Shown here: one piece after another, positions 32,128-41,525 of the stretch
Numbering within the stretch: position 1 is the stretch's first letter
Layout: every line of letters begins with the position of its first letter
Assembly: GCA_018262095.1 (NCBI GenBank)
Contig: JAGTRW010000015.1
Span: forward strand, 1 to 64,000
DNA length: 64,000 nt
Direction of reading: 5' to 3'
Source: Pseudomonadota bacterium
Lineage (GTDB): Bacteria; Pseudomonadota; Gammaproteobacteria; Burkholderiales; Rhodocyclaceae
The notes under the pieces: generated by a model
What the model was told of the DNA's origin: nothing
What the model saw: the letters and a program-made list of their open reading frames with translations, nothing else
The model's database searches: none
Translations under genes and position numbers: made by a program

Positions 32128-32373
32128 ATGACCGATCAACAGATTCTCGAAAAACTCAAGGCCATTCTCGCTGAAGCTTTTGAGATCAATCCGGAACACG
32201 TCAAGCCGGAATCACGCCTGTTCGATGAACTCGAACTCGACAGCATCGACGCCGTCGACCTGGCGATCAAGCTGCAGGAAATGACCGGAAAACGCATCAA
32301 GCCCGAGGATTTCAAGACGGTACGCACGGTCGGCGATGTCATCAGCACCGTGCATCTGCTGCTCGCTGCCTGA
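32128..32373 (+). CDS. apeF: APE acyl carrier protein 2 (ApeF-like)
   Basis: 81 residues, with an ACAAG-type ribosome site before ATG 32128. The phosphopantetheine serine is Ser39 in ELELDSIDAVDLAIKLQ. It is a standard-length ACP, shorter and more FAS-like than its neighbour. The 50-nt gap from the first ACP is the largest inside the front half of the cluster. Confidence 0.9.
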   Translation: MTDQQILEKLKAILAEAFEINPEHVKPESRLFDELELDSIDAVDLAIKLQEMTGKRIKPEDFKTVRTVGDVISTVHLLLAA

Positions 32374-32397
32374 CGCGTCCAACCAGGCCAACGGTCG

Positions 32398-32955
32398 ATG
32401 ACCGCTCAACGAATCTTCCAGGCGCTGCTGTGGCTGGCCTACCCGCCGCTGATCTACTTCGGCCTGCATTTCGCCGAACCGCGCCAGGTCGCTCTGTTGC
32501 TCGCGCTGCTACTGTTGCTGCGCCGGCGCCGCGACGCCGCTCGCCTGCTCGCCGGGCTGTCGCGCGCTGATTTGGCGGTGCTCGTCGCGCTGCTCGCGCT
32601 GGCCGGAGCGACGGCGCTGACCAACAGCGAAACGCTGCTGCGTCTCTATCCGGCGGCAGTGAACCTTGGCCTACTGCTGCTCTTCGGCCTCTCGCTGCGC
32701 GCGCCGCCGTCGCTGGTCGAACGCTTTGCGCGCTTGCGCGACCCCCTGCTGCCGCCCGCCGGTGTCCGCTATACCCGGCGCGTCACCCAAGTGTGGTGCG
32801 CCTTCTTCGTGGTCAACGGCGGCATCGCCGGCTATACGGCGCTGTCATCGAGCCGCGAGACATGGGCGTTGTACAACGGTCTGATCGCCTACATCTTGAT
32901 GGGCGCGCTGTTTTCAGGCGAGTGGCTGATCCGGCGCCGCCTGCTTGCGCGATGA
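32398..32955 (+). CDS. APE cluster membrane protein (ApeG-like, COG4648)
   Basis: 185 residues, about five or six membrane helices separated by short Arg-rich loops (LLRRRRDAARLL, WLIRRRLLAR). The conserved C-terminal part VWCAFFVVNGGIAGYTAL and ALYNGLIAYILMGALFSGEWL is typical of the COG4648 protein found in APE clusters. Its function is unknown. It overlaps the ligase gene by 4 nt. Confidence 0.8.
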   Translation: MTAQRIFQALLWLAYPPLIYFGLHFAEPRQVALLLALLLLLRRRRDAARLLAGLSRADLAVLVALLALAGATALTNSETLLRLYPAAVNLGLLLLFGLSLRAPPSLVERFARLRDPLLPPAGVRYTRRVTQVWCAFFVVNGGIAGYTALSSSRETWALYNGLIAYILMGALFSGEWLIRRRLLAR

Positions 32956-34670
32956 GCCGCCAAGCACTCGCCACCCTGCTGACCGAAGGCCGCAGCGCCG
33001 GCCATCCGGTTTGCCACGACGGGCAACGCCTGGTCGCCTGGGAAGAATTTTCCGCGCGCGTCGCGACGCGCGCCGCGCATTTTGCCGAACGACGCGAGCT
33101 GCGCTGGCTGCTGTCCGGCGATGACGCGCTAGATTTTGCGCTGAGCCTGCTGGCCTTGCTGCACGCCGGCAAACAGGTGGTGATCCCGCCGAACGCGCAA
33201 GCCGGCACGCTGGCGCAACTGGCCGGCGCCTTCGACGCCCGCGCCGACGGCGCAGAGCACGCCAGCGCGCGCCTGCCGCTGGCGCCGATCGACCCGCAGA
33301 CGGCGATCATCGACCTCTACACCTCGGGCAGTACCGGCGCGCCGAAGCGGATACGCAAGACGCTGGCGCAATTCGACGCCGAAGTCGCCATCCTCGAGCA
33401 ACTGTGGGGCGCCACCCTCGGCCAGGCGAGCGTCGTCGCCACCGCGCCGCACCAGCACATCTACGGCCTGCTGTTCCGGCTGTTCTGGCCGCTGTCGGCA
33501 GGCCGTCCCTTCGACAACGTGACCTGCGCGCACCCCGACACGCTCGGCGAGCGGCTCGCGCTGCTGCGCGACTGCGCGCTGGTGTCCAGCCCGGCGCAAC
33601 TGGCGCGCCTGCCCGAGCTGGTGCCGCTCGCTTCGCTGCAGCCGGCGCCGAAAATCATATTCTCGTCGGGCGGGCCGCTGCCGGCGACAACGGCCGCCCA
33701 CTACCACCGCCTCGGTCTGGCCCCGGTCGAAGTGTTCGGCAGCACCGAAACCGGCGGCATCGCCTGGCGTCGGCAGCAAGGCCAGGCGTTTAGCGAGACG
33801 TGGACGCCTTTTCCCGGAATCTTCGTCGATCGCGCGAACGACGGCGCGTTATCGCTGCGCTCGCCTTTCCTCGCCGACGACTCGCCGTGGCGCATGGACG
33901 ACGCGATCGAACTGTTGCCGGCCGGCCGTTTCCGGCTCTGCGGCCGGCTCGACCGCATCGTCAAGATCGAGGAAAAACGGCTCTCGCTGCCCGACATGGA
34001 AGCGCGGCTGCTCGACCACCCTTGGGTCAGCCGTGCCGCCGTACTGGCCTTGCCGGGAAAGCGGCAAAGCGTCGGCGCGGTGGTCGTGCTGCACGACGCC
34101 GGCCGCCAACAACTCGCCGCGCAAGGCCGACGTCACGCCGCGCAGCAATTGCGACGACACCTTGGCGCGCACTTTGAAGCCGTTCTGCTGCCGCGACGCT
34201 GGCGTTTTCCCGAACGACTGCCGGTCGACGAGCGCGGCAAACTGACGCGTGACGCGCTGCTCGAACTGTTCGCCGACGGCGCCCCGGCAGCACCACCGGC
34301 GCCGCCAGACGCGCCACTACAAGCACAGGTGCTGGCCGTTCGCGAGCCGTGCGGCGCGCGCCGCCAAGTCGTCATCGACCTCCTGGTGCCGCGCGAGCTC
34401 GCCCACTTTGCCGGCCACTTTCCCGATCTGCCGATCCTGCCCGGCGTGGTCCAGATCGACTGGGCGATCCGCCATGCGCGCGAGCACCTGCCGCTGCGCG
34501 GTCAATTCACCGCGCTCGAGAACATCAAATTCCAGGCGCTGGTGCTGCCCGACACGCAGCTCGAACTGACGCTGACCTGGGATGACGAGAACGCGCGCCT
34601 GGACTTCATTTTCGCCAACAGCCAGCGCCGCTGCTCGAGCGGCCGCATCGTTTTCGACAGCGCCGCATGA
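32952..34670 (+). CDS. APE acyl-activating ligase fused to hotdog dehydratase (ApeH-ApeI fusion)
   Basis: 572 residues from ATG 32952. Residues 1 to about 450 are an AMP-forming acyl ligase: P-loop LYTSGSTGAPKR at 122-132, EVFGSTETGGIAWR in the middle, and the hinge GRLDRIVKIEEKRLSLPDME. Residues 455-572 are a FabZ-like hotdog domain with HFAGHFPDLPILPGVVQIDWA at 485-505, the catalytic pattern of APE dehydratase ApeI. No stop or frame change separates them, so both activities are predicted on one chain: loading of the aryl starter onto ACP, and dehydration of 3-hydroxyacyl-ACP. In the reference systems I know these are two genes. Confidence 0.88.
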   Translation: MSRQALATLLTEGRSAGHPVCHDGQRLVAWEEFSARVATRAAHFAERRELRWLLSGDDALDFALSLLALLHAGKQVVIPPNAQAGTLAQLAGAFDARADGAEHASARLPLAPIDPQTAIIDLYTSGSTGAPKRIRKTLAQFDAEVAILEQLWGATLGQASVVATAPHQHIYGLLFRLFWPLSAGRPFDNVTCAHPDTLGERLALLRDCALVSSPAQLARLPELVPLASLQPAPKIIFSSGGPLPATTAAHYHRLGLAPVEVFGSTETGGIAWRRQQGQAFSETWTPFPGIFVDRANDGALSLRSPFLADDSPWRMDDAIELLPAGRFRLCGRLDRIVKIEEKRLSLPDMEARLLDHPWVSRAAVLALPGKRQSVGAVVVLHDAGRQQLAAQGRRHAAQQLRRHLGAHFEAVLLPRRWRFPERLPVDERGKLTRDALLELFADGAPAAPPAPPDAPLQAQVLAVREPCGARRQVVIDLLVPRELAHFAGHFPDLPILPGVVQIDWAIRHAREHLPLRGQFTALENIKFQALVLPDTQLELTLTWDDENARLDFIFANSQRRCSSGRIVFDSAA

Positions 34671-36373
34671 GCTTCAAACCGTGCCTGCTGATCCCGATCT
34701 ACAACCACGGCGAGACCATTCGCGTCACCGTCGATCACCTATTGCCGTACGGCCTGCCGATCTATATCGTCGACGACGGCAGCGCCGCGCCGACTGCCGC
34801 CGGGCTCGACACGCTGGCCCAGGAGCAAGCATTGGTGCGGCTCTCCAGGCTAAAAACCAACTCCGGCAAGGGCGCCGCGGTGATGCACGGCCTGCGCCTG
34901 GCGCAGGGCGCCGGTTTCACCCACGCGCTGCAGATCGACGCCGACGGCCAGCACGACACGGCCGACGTGCCGCGCTTTCTCGAACGCGGCGCGGCCTTCC
35001 CCGAAGCCATCGTCTGCGGCACGCCGATCTACGACGACTCGGTTCCCAAAGGCCGACGCTACGGCCGCTACCTCACGCATTTCTGGGTCTGGGTCGAAAC
35101 GCTGTCGCTGGCGATCGGCGACTCGATGTGCGGCTTTCGCCTCTATCCGCTGGCCGCCAGCTGCGCGCTGATCGACGACGTTCGCCTGCCGCAGCGCATG
35201 GCGTTCGATACCGCCATCGTCGTTCGCCTGGCCTGGCGCGGCGTGCGCTGCGAGAACCTCGCCACGCGCGTGGTCTACCCGCCCGGCGGGCTCTCGCACT
35301 TCAAGCTGTGGCGCGACAACGTGCAGATCAGCAAGATGCACAGCCGTCTCGTCCTCGCCATGCTGCCGCGCCTGCCGCTGCTGCTCTGGCGCCGGCTCGC
35401 CGCGTGCATGAACCGGGTGGCGCCGCGCTCAGCGCACTGGTCTTCGCTCGCCGAGCGCGGCGGCGGCCTCGGGCTGTCCATCGTTTTTTGCTGCTACCGG
35501 CTGCTCGGCGAACGCGCGGCGCAGTGGCTGCTCTACCCGATCGTCGCCTACTTCCTGCTCACCGGCGGCAAGGCGCGCGCGGCGTCGCTCGACTACCTGC
35601 GCCGGGTCGCCGCGTACGGCAACGCGCCGCAGGCGAAGCCGGGCTGGCAAGAGAGCTTCAAACACCTGCAAGCCTTTGCCCAGTCGAGCCTCGACAAGCT
35701 CGCCGCGTGGCTCGGCGGTCTCGACGGCGGCCGCGTCGACTTTCCCAATCGCGCCGAATTCGATCGCCTGCTCGACTCGGGGCGCGGCGCGGTGCTCATC
35801 GGCTCGCACCTGGGCAACCTCGAAATGACTCGCGCGCTGGCGATCAACGAGTCGCGCGCGATCGTCAATGCGGTCGTCTACACCGATCACGCGCAGCGCT
35901 TCAATCAAACGCTGGCGCACGCCAATGCCGATTTTGGCGTCAACCTGATCCAGGTTTCGCAGCTCGGCCCGCAAACCGCGATCATGCTCAAGGACAAGGT
36001 CGATCGCGGCGAACTGCTGGTCATCGTCGGCGACCGCACGCCGCCCGCGCAGGTCGGCAGCCGTGTCAGCGCGGTCGATTTCCTGGGCCAGCCGGCGCCT
36101 TTCGCGCAGGGGCCGCTGATTCTCGCCAGCCTGCTCGACTGCCCGGTTTATCTCTTCTTCTGCCTGCGCGACGGCGAGCGTTACCGCATCGACTTCGAGC
36201 CTTTCGCCGAGCGCATCGTACTGCCGCGGCGCGACCGCGAATCGCGGCTGCAAAGCTATCTGCAACGCTACGCGCAGCGGCTCGAGGCGTACTGCCTCAA
36301 GGCACCATATCAGTGGTTCAATTTCTACGATTTCTGGCGAAACGACGCCGCCAGCCAGCCGGGCAAGGGATGA
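34667..36373 (+). CDS. APE glycosyltransferase-acyltransferase fusion (ApeJ-like)
   Basis: 568 residues. Residues 1 to about 235 are a family 2 glycosyltransferase: LLIPIYNHGETI, IYIVDDGSA and the metal-binding DADGQHD at 91-97. One or two membrane helices lie around 265-305. Residues about 330-568 are a lipid A-type acyltransferase with SHLGNLEMT (His381, Glu386). It may add a sugar and an acyl chain to the polyene or its lipid anchor. The two-domain layout is normal for APE clusters. ATGA overlaps on both sides. Confidence 0.88.
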   Translation: MSFKPCLLIPIYNHGETIRVTVDHLLPYGLPIYIVDDGSAAPTAAGLDTLAQEQALVRLSRLKTNSGKGAAVMHGLRLAQGAGFTHALQIDADGQHDTADVPRFLERGAAFPEAIVCGTPIYDDSVPKGRRYGRYLTHFWVWVETLSLAIGDSMCGFRLYPLAASCALIDDVRLPQRMAFDTAIVVRLAWRGVRCENLATRVVYPPGGLSHFKLWRDNVQISKMHSRLVLAMLPRLPLLLWRRLAACMNRVAPRSAHWSSLAERGGGLGLSIVFCCYRLLGERAAQWLLYPIVAYFLLTGGKARAASLDYLRRVAAYGNAPQAKPGWQESFKHLQAFAQSSLDKLAAWLGGLDGGRVDFPNRAEFDRLLDSGRGAVLIGSHLGNLEMTRALAINESRAIVNAVVYTDHAQRFNQTLAHANADFGVNLIQVSQLGPQTAIMLKDKVDRGELLVIVGDRTPPAQVGSRVSAVDFLGQPAPFAQGPLILASLLDCPVYLFFCLRDGERYRIDFEPFAERIVLPRRDRESRLQSYLQRYAQRLEAYCLKAPYQWFNFYDFWRNDAASQPGKG

Positions 36374-36807
36374 TCATGGAGACGCAATTGTTCAAGCTCA
36401 CCATCTGCATCGACGTCGAGGTTCCTTTCCACGACGTCGATGCCATGAACGTCGCCTGGCACGGCCACTACGTCAAATACTTCGAACTGGCGCGTTGCGC
36501 GCTGCTGCGCCGCTTCGACTACGACTACCCGCAGATGCAAGCGTCGGGTTATCTGTGGCCGATCGTCGAGTGTTCACTCAAGTACGTCCGGCCGGCGCGC
36601 TACAGCCAGCGGCTGCGCGTCGAGGCGACGCTGGTTGAATATGAAAACCGGATCAAGATCGCCTACCTGATTCGCGACGCCGCCAGCGGCGAACGTCTGA
36701 CCAAGGGCCATACTACGCAGGTCGCCGTCGACGCCGACAGCGGCGAACTGCAGTTCGTCTCGCCCGCCGTCGTTTTCGCTAAACTGGAACGCGCATGCCT
36801 CTGTTGA
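36370..36807 (+). CDS. APE cluster hotdog thioesterase (ApeK-like)
   Basis: 145 residues from ATG 36370 (ATG 36376 also possible). The 4-hydroxybenzoyl-CoA thioesterase motif FHDVDAMNVAWHGHYVKYFE has the catalytic Asp, and SLKYVRPARYSQRLRVEATL follows. It probably releases acyl chains from ACP, either product or stalled intermediates. It overlaps the previous gene by 4 nt and the LolA-like gene by 13 nt; the much longer open frame upstream is a shadow of the glycosyltransferase gene. Confidence 0.87.
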   Translation: MIMETQLFKLTICIDVEVPFHDVDAMNVAWHGHYVKYFELARCALLRRFDYDYPQMQASGYLWPIVECSLKYVRPARYSQRLRVEATLVEYENRIKIAYLIRDAASGERLTKGHTTQVAVDADSGELQFVSPAVVFAKLERACLC

Positions 36808-37442
36808 AAATCACCATTAAGTTGCTACTGCTCGCGACGCTGGCGGCGCTGACGCCGCTGCACGCCGCCGAAGCCGACACGCTGGCGCGAATCGGCGCGC
36901 AACTCGAACAGCACGCGGTGATTCGCGCCGAATTCACGCAGCACAAGCAGATGGCCGCGATGAAGCGCCCGCTGGTCACTTCCGGCCGTCTCGTGTTCTC
37001 GCGCCAGCACGGCGTGCTGTGGCAAATCGAACAGCCGCTGCGCATCAGCTACGTGCTCGGCGAAGAGCGGATCGTTGAAATCGACGCCGACGGTGTTCGC
37101 CGCGAACGCGGCGTACGCGACGTTCCTGGGCTGGCGCAGGTCGGCCGCGTCTTCCGCGCCATGCTCGGCGCCAACAGCACCGCCTTGCGCGAGCAGTTCG
37201 AAGCGACGGTGCACGGCGACCCGGCGCAGTGGGAGATCGTCCTCACCCCGCGCAACGCGCAACTGGCGCAGTTCCTGACGCGCTTGCAGCTCTCCGGCGG
37301 CCGTTTCGTGAGCGACATCAGCATCGCCGAAGCCGGCGGCGACACGACACAGATCAGTTTCCGCCATACGCAAGGCGCGAACGCGCTGAGCGAGGCTGAG
37401 TTGCAGCACTTCGGCGTCGCTCAAAAGGCCGGCACGCGATGA
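36795..37442 (+). CDS. APE cluster LolA-like periplasmic carrier (ApeL-like)
   Basis: 215 residues with a signal peptide (about 1-25, ending LHAAEA). The remainder resembles the LolA fold: RAEFTQHKQMAAMKRPLVTSGRLVFSRQHGVLWQ is the family start. In APE clusters it is thought to carry the lipidated polyene across the periplasm, by analogy with lipoprotein transport. It is coupled to the MMPL exporter by a 4-nt overlap. Confidence 0.87.
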   Translation: MPLLKITIKLLLLATLAALTPLHAAEADTLARIGAQLEQHAVIRAEFTQHKQMAAMKRPLVTSGRLVFSRQHGVLWQIEQPLRISYVLGEERIVEIDADGVRRERGVRDVPGLAQVGRVFRAMLGANSTALREQFEATVHGDPAQWEIVLTPRNAQLAQFLTRLQLSGGRFVSDISIAEAGGDTTQISFRHTQGANALSEAELQHFGVAQKAGTR

Positions 37443-39793
37443 ACGCGCTGCGGCTGCGCGCCGGGCTGTGGTTGCTGCTCGCGCTCGGCGTGTTGATCGC
37501 CGGCGCAACCCAGTTCGCTGACGGCCGCGTTCGGCTGCAAACCAATCTGCTCGCGCTGCTGCCGCCGACCGAGCGCAATCCGCTGGCCGAACAGGCGGTC
37601 ACCCGGCTCGCCGACGCCGCCGGCGACCGCGTCGTCTTGCTGATCGGTCAGCGTTCGCCGGCAGCGGCCAGCGCGGCCGCTCGCCGCTTCGCGCATCAGT
37701 TGCGCCAGAGCGGCGCTTTTCGTCAGGTCGTCGCCGAGATTCCGGCGTTCGATCCCAAGCAGCTCACCGGTCTTTACCTGCCGCAGCGCTTCAACCTGCT
37801 GAGCGAAGAAGACCGCGTCGCGCTGAGCTCTGGCCAGCTTGATCTGGCGGGCCGCCTGCAGCGCAAGCTCTACGCCCCCTTCCATTTCGGCCTGACGCTG
37901 GCGGTCGCCGACGACCCGTTCGGCCTCGCCGACGACTGGCTGGCCAGCCTGCCGCTCAAGAATCTCAAGCTCGAACCGCAAGACGGTCTGCTGGTCACCC
38001 GTGGTGACGACCAGACCTGGGTTTTCGTCTCTGCCGAACTGCCGGGGTCGGCTTACGACAGTAAAATCCAGCACCAGGTCGTACCGGCCGTCGCGCAAGC
38101 CGAAAAAGAGCTGCACGGCGCCGACAGCGAGGCCCGCGTACTGCGCAGCGGCACCGTTTTCTACGCCGCTGCGGCGCGCGCCAGCGCCGAGCGCGAGGTC
38201 GACCTGATCGGCGCCGGCTCGCTGATCGGCATGCTGGCGCTGCTCTACCTGGTCTTTCGCTCGCTGCGCCCGCTGGCTCTCGGCCTGCTGTCGGTGGGTT
38301 TCGGCATCGCCGCCGCGGTCGTCGCGACGGTCTGGGTTTTCGGCCAGATGCACCTGATCACGCTGGTCTTCGGCGCCAGCCTGATCGGCGAGGCGATCGA
38401 CTACGCCGTCCAGTATTTCGCCGCGCATCTGGGCGCCGGCGCCGATTGGGAAGCGCAGGCCGGCTTGCGCCGTATCGCGCCGGGACTGACGCTGGCGCTG
38501 GCGACCAGCCTGTTCGGCTACGGCGCGCTGATGCTCTCGCCTTTTCCGGCGCTGACGCAGATCGCCTGGTTCGCGCTGGTCGGCCTCTTGGCGGCCTGGC
38601 TCTCGGTTTTCCTGCTGCTTCCGGCGCTGCTCGCTCGCCCCAACCGGCGCGATCCGCAAAGCGCCGTCGCGCTGCCGCAGCGTCTGCTGCGCTGGTGGCA
38701 GACGCACCTGACCCAGCGCCGCTGCGTCGCTCTCGCTGCGCTGCTCTTGGTGCTCGCCGCGCCGGGCTGGCTGCAGTTGCGGGGAAACGACGACATCCGT
38801 CTGCTGGTGGCGCGTCCGCCGGCGCTGGTCGCCCAGGAAGAACAGATCCGCGAGCTCACCGGAATGGGCAACAGCAGCCAGTTTTTCCTGATCGAGGGAC
38901 GCAGCGCCGAGGCGCTGCTGGCCAACGCGGAAAAACTCGCTGGCCGACTCGACGCGCTCGTCGCACAAGGCGATCTCGCCGGCTATCAAAGCCTCGCAGC
39001 CTTCGTTCCATCGGCGCAGCGCCAGGCGCAGAACCGCGCGCTGTGGCAGCAAAAGGTCTTTGCCGACCCCGCCGAACTGCGCCGCCTGCTCGCCGACGCC
39101 GGGCTGCGCGACGAAGTCGCCGACCAACTGCTGGCGTCGTTCGACGCCGCCGAAAACAGTCGATTGACGCTTGACGACTGGCTGCAAGCGCCGCTCTCGA
39201 CGCCCTACCGTCATCTTTGGCTGGGACCGAATGAAAACGGCTTTGCCGCCGTCGTGCTGCCGCAGGGCGTTCGCGACGTCGCCCGGCTCGGCGACGCGAC
39301 GGCCAATCTCGCCGACGTCACGCTGGTCGACAAGGCCGGCAGCGTCAGCCGCCTGTTCCGTTCCTACCGCCAGTGGGGCGCCGGCTGGCTGCTCGCCGCG
39401 CTGGCACTGGTCTATGGCCTGCTGTGCCTGCGCTACGGCCCGCGCCAGGGTGCCGTCGTGCTGACGCCAACGCTGCTGGCCATCGCGCTGGCGCTCGGCG
39501 TATTGGGCTACCTCAAGGCGCCGCTGACCTTGTTCAACATGATGGGGCTGATGCTGGTCGTCGGGGTCGGCGTCAACTACGCCATCTTCCTGCGCGAGGG
39601 CGGCGTTCGCGCCGCGGCGACGCTGGCCGGCGTGCTGCTGTCGGCCGCCACCACCCTGCTCTCTTTCGGTCTGCTCGCCTTCAGTTCGATGCCGGCGCTC
39701 GCCGGCTTCGGCCTGACGCTGCTCATCGGCGTCGGCATCGCCGTGCTGCTGGCGCCGATGGTGCTGAGCTTTGCGGTGCAGCAAAGCGCATGA
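37439..39793 (+). CDS. APE cluster MMPL/RND-family exporter (ApeM-like)
   Basis: 784 residues. An N-terminal helix, a large periplasmic loop (about 35-250), a helix bundle (250-400), a second loop (425-640) and a second bundle (640-784) give the internal duplication of RND exporters. FGASLIGEAIDYAVQYF and VGVGVNYAIFLREG are the paired helix-4-like motifs carrying Asp or equivalent residues. It probably extracts the polyene lipid from the inner membrane and hands it to the LolA-like carrier. Confidence 0.9.
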   Translation: MNALRLRAGLWLLLALGVLIAGATQFADGRVRLQTNLLALLPPTERNPLAEQAVTRLADAAGDRVVLLIGQRSPAAASAAARRFAHQLRQSGAFRQVVAEIPAFDPKQLTGLYLPQRFNLLSEEDRVALSSGQLDLAGRLQRKLYAPFHFGLTLAVADDPFGLADDWLASLPLKNLKLEPQDGLLVTRGDDQTWVFVSAELPGSAYDSKIQHQVVPAVAQAEKELHGADSEARVLRSGTVFYAAAARASAEREVDLIGAGSLIGMLALLYLVFRSLRPLALGLLSVGFGIAAAVVATVWVFGQMHLITLVFGASLIGEAIDYAVQYFAAHLGAGADWEAQAGLRRIAPGLTLALATSLFGYGALMLSPFPALTQIAWFALVGLLAAWLSVFLLLPALLARPNRRDPQSAVALPQRLLRWWQTHLTQRRCVALAALLLVLAAPGWLQLRGNDDIRLLVARPPALVAQEEQIRELTGMGNSSQFFLIEGRSAEALLANAEKLAGRLDALVAQGDLAGYQSLAAFVPSAQRQAQNRALWQQKVFADPAELRRLLADAGLRDEVADQLLASFDAAENSRLTLDDWLQAPLSTPYRHLWLGPNENGFAAVVLPQGVRDVARLGDATANLADVTLVDKAGSVSRLFRSYRQWGAGWLLAALALVYGLLCLRYGPRQGAVVLTPTLLAIALALGVLGYLKAPLTLFNMMGLMLVVGVGVNYAIFLREGGVRAAATLAGVLLSAATTLLSFGLLAFSSMPALAGFGLTLLIGVGIAVLLAPMVLSFAVQQSA

Positions 39794-40347
39794 AAGCCGT
39801 CCTTTTGATCGTCGCGTTGCTGGCGCTCAGCGCCTGCGCAACCGACCAGCGCGAACCGCACTGCGCGGCGCTGATCGGCGGCGGTGAGTACTGTCTGCAG
39901 CCGACGACGGCGATCGCGCCCTTCGAACTGACGCAAAAAGTCGACGTCCGCTTTCGCCAGCGCCGCGAAACGCTGATCGTCGAAGTCGAGGCCGACGCCG
40001 ACGGGATACGCTTCGCCGGGCTCACGCCTTTCGGCCACAAGCTGCTGCAAGTCGGCTACGACAACCGCCAGGCGACAGCGACGCTGCTGCCTGATTCGCG
40101 CTTGCGCCCGTCGCTGGTGATCGCGCTGCTGCAACTCGCGCGGTGGCCGTCCGACGCCGTTCGCGCCGGGCTGCAAGCGCCGCTGACGCTCGAAGAGCGC
40201 GCCGATCAGCGGCATATCATTTACCACGACGAGGCGACGCTGACCATCGACTACCTGGGCGATTCGCCCTATCGCCGCATGCACTTGAGTCTGCCCGCGG
40301 CGGACATCGAACTTGACATTGAAAACCTGCAGGTCAGCGAACCATGA
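39790..40347 (+). CDS. APE cluster DUF3261 lipoprotein (ApeN-like)
   Basis: 185 residues from ATG 39790. The N-terminus ends in a lipobox (LLALSAC at about 9-15), so it is a predicted lipoprotein. The DUF3261 body includes FELTQKVDVRFRQRRETLIVEVEAD and GLTPFGHKLLQVGYD. It could be the outer-membrane receptor partner of the LolA-like carrier, in the manner of LolB; this is inference. ATGA overlaps with both neighbours. Confidence 0.85.
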   Translation: MKAVLLIVALLALSACATDQREPHCAALIGGGEYCLQPTTAIAPFELTQKVDVRFRQRRETLIVEVEADADGIRFAGLTPFGHKLLQVGYDNRQATATLLPDSRLRPSLVIALLQLARWPSDAVRAGLQAPLTLEERADQRHIIYHDEATLTIDYLGDSPYRRMHLSLPAADIELDIENLQVSEP

Positions 40348-41525
40348 AGTCACGAATCTATCTCCCCGCGCTGGGAATCATCAACGCGCTCGGCAGCGGC
40401 GACAACGACGTGGCGCGCGGGCTGTTCGCCGGCGACAGTTCGGGAATGGCGCTCGAGGAGCGCTGGCTGCCCGGCGCCGCGGCGCGCGTCGGACGCGCGC
40501 GCGGCGAGCTGCCTGAGGTTTCCGATCGGCTCAGCGATTTTTCGTGCCGCAGCAACCGCCTGCTGCTGGCCGCGCTGGCGCAGATCGAAACCGCCGTCGA
40601 CGCCGCGTTGACGCGCTACGGACGCCAGCGCATCGGCGTCGTTCTCGGCACCAGCACCTCGGGAATCGCCGAAGGCGAAGCGGCGATCGCGGCCATGAAA
40701 AACAACGGAACGCTGCCCGCCAACTACCGCTTCGTGCAGCAAGAGATCGGCATGCCGGCGGTCTTCCTCGCCCGCCACCTCGCGCTGCGCGGTCCGGCCT
40801 ACACCGTGTCGACGGCCTGCACGTCGAGCGCCAAGGCCTTTGCCTCGGCGCGCCACCTGCTGCGCCACGGGCTGTGCGACGCGGTGCTGGTCGGCGGCGT
40901 CGACGCGCTGTGCAAGCTCACGATCAACGGTTTTGCGGCGCTCGAGTCGTTGAGCAGCGAAGTCTGCAACCCGCTCAGCAGCAACCGGCGCGGAATCAAT
41001 ATCGGCGAAGGCGCGGCGCTCTTCTTGATGAGCCGCGACGAAGCCGACTGCGAACTCCTGGGCGTCGGCGAATCGAGCGACGCTTACCACATGTCGGCGC
41101 CGCAGCCGCAGGGGCTCGGCGCCGAAGCCGCGATGCGCGCCGCGCTGACCGACGCCGGACTGCTGGCGAGCGACGTCGATTACCTCAACCTGCACGCCAC
41201 GGCGACGATCAAGAACGACGAAATGGAAAGCCGCGCCGTCGCCCGAGTTTTCCCGGACGGCGTCGCGACCAGCGGCACCAAGCCGCTGACCGGCCACACG
41301 CTGGGCAGCGCCGGCGCCACCGAACTGGCGTTCTGCTGGCTGGCGCTGGCGGCCGGCAAAATGCCACCGCACGTCTGGGACGGCGCCGCCGATCCCGAGC
41401 TGCCGCCGCTCGACCTGGTCGCCGGCGATCGCCCGTTTGCGCGCCGCAACGGCCGCGCCTGCCTGAGCAATTCGTTTGCCTTTGGTGGCAGCAACGCCTG
41501 CCTGCTGATCGGTGATGCGCGATGA
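40344..41525 (+). CDS. apeO: APE ketosynthase (ApeO-like)
   Basis: 393 residues, complete thiolase-fold ketosynthase. Nucleophile Cys159 is in VSTACTSSAK, and the two catalytic His are in LNLHATATIKNDE and LTGHTLGSAGATE. In studied APE systems this enzyme forms a heterodimer with the chain-length factor and extends the polyene with malonyl units. It is followed directly by the dehydratase and ketoreductase genes. Confidence 0.92.
   Translation: MKSRIYLPALGIINALGSGDNDVARGLFAGDSSGMALEERWLPGAAARVGRARGELPEVSDRLSDFSCRSNRLLLAALAQIETAVDAALTRYGRQRIGVVLGTSTSGIAEGEAAIAAMKNNGTLPANYRFVQQEIGMPAVFLARHLALRGPAYTVSTACTSSAKAFASARHLLRHGLCDAVLVGGVDALCKLTINGFAALESLSSEVCNPLSSNRRGINIGEGAALFLMSRDEADCELLGVGESSDAYHMSAPQPQGLGAEAAMRAALTDAGLLASDVDYLNLHATATIKNDEMESRAVARVFPDGVATSGTKPLTGHTLGSAGATELAFCWLALAAGKMPPHVWDGAADPELPPLDLVAGDRPFARRNGRACLSNSFAFGGSNACLLIGDAR

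Noticed and set aside
34582-36369. A long upstream extension of the thioesterase frame through the glycosyltransferase gene
   Set aside because: Only the part from 36370 has thioesterase features; the rest is Arg/Ala-rich shadow.
37421-39784. A 787-codon minus-strand open frame opposite the MMPL exporter
   Set aside because: Gln/Arg/Asp-rich, low-complexity translation typical of the reverse strand of a high-GC gene; the exporter frame is clearly the real one.
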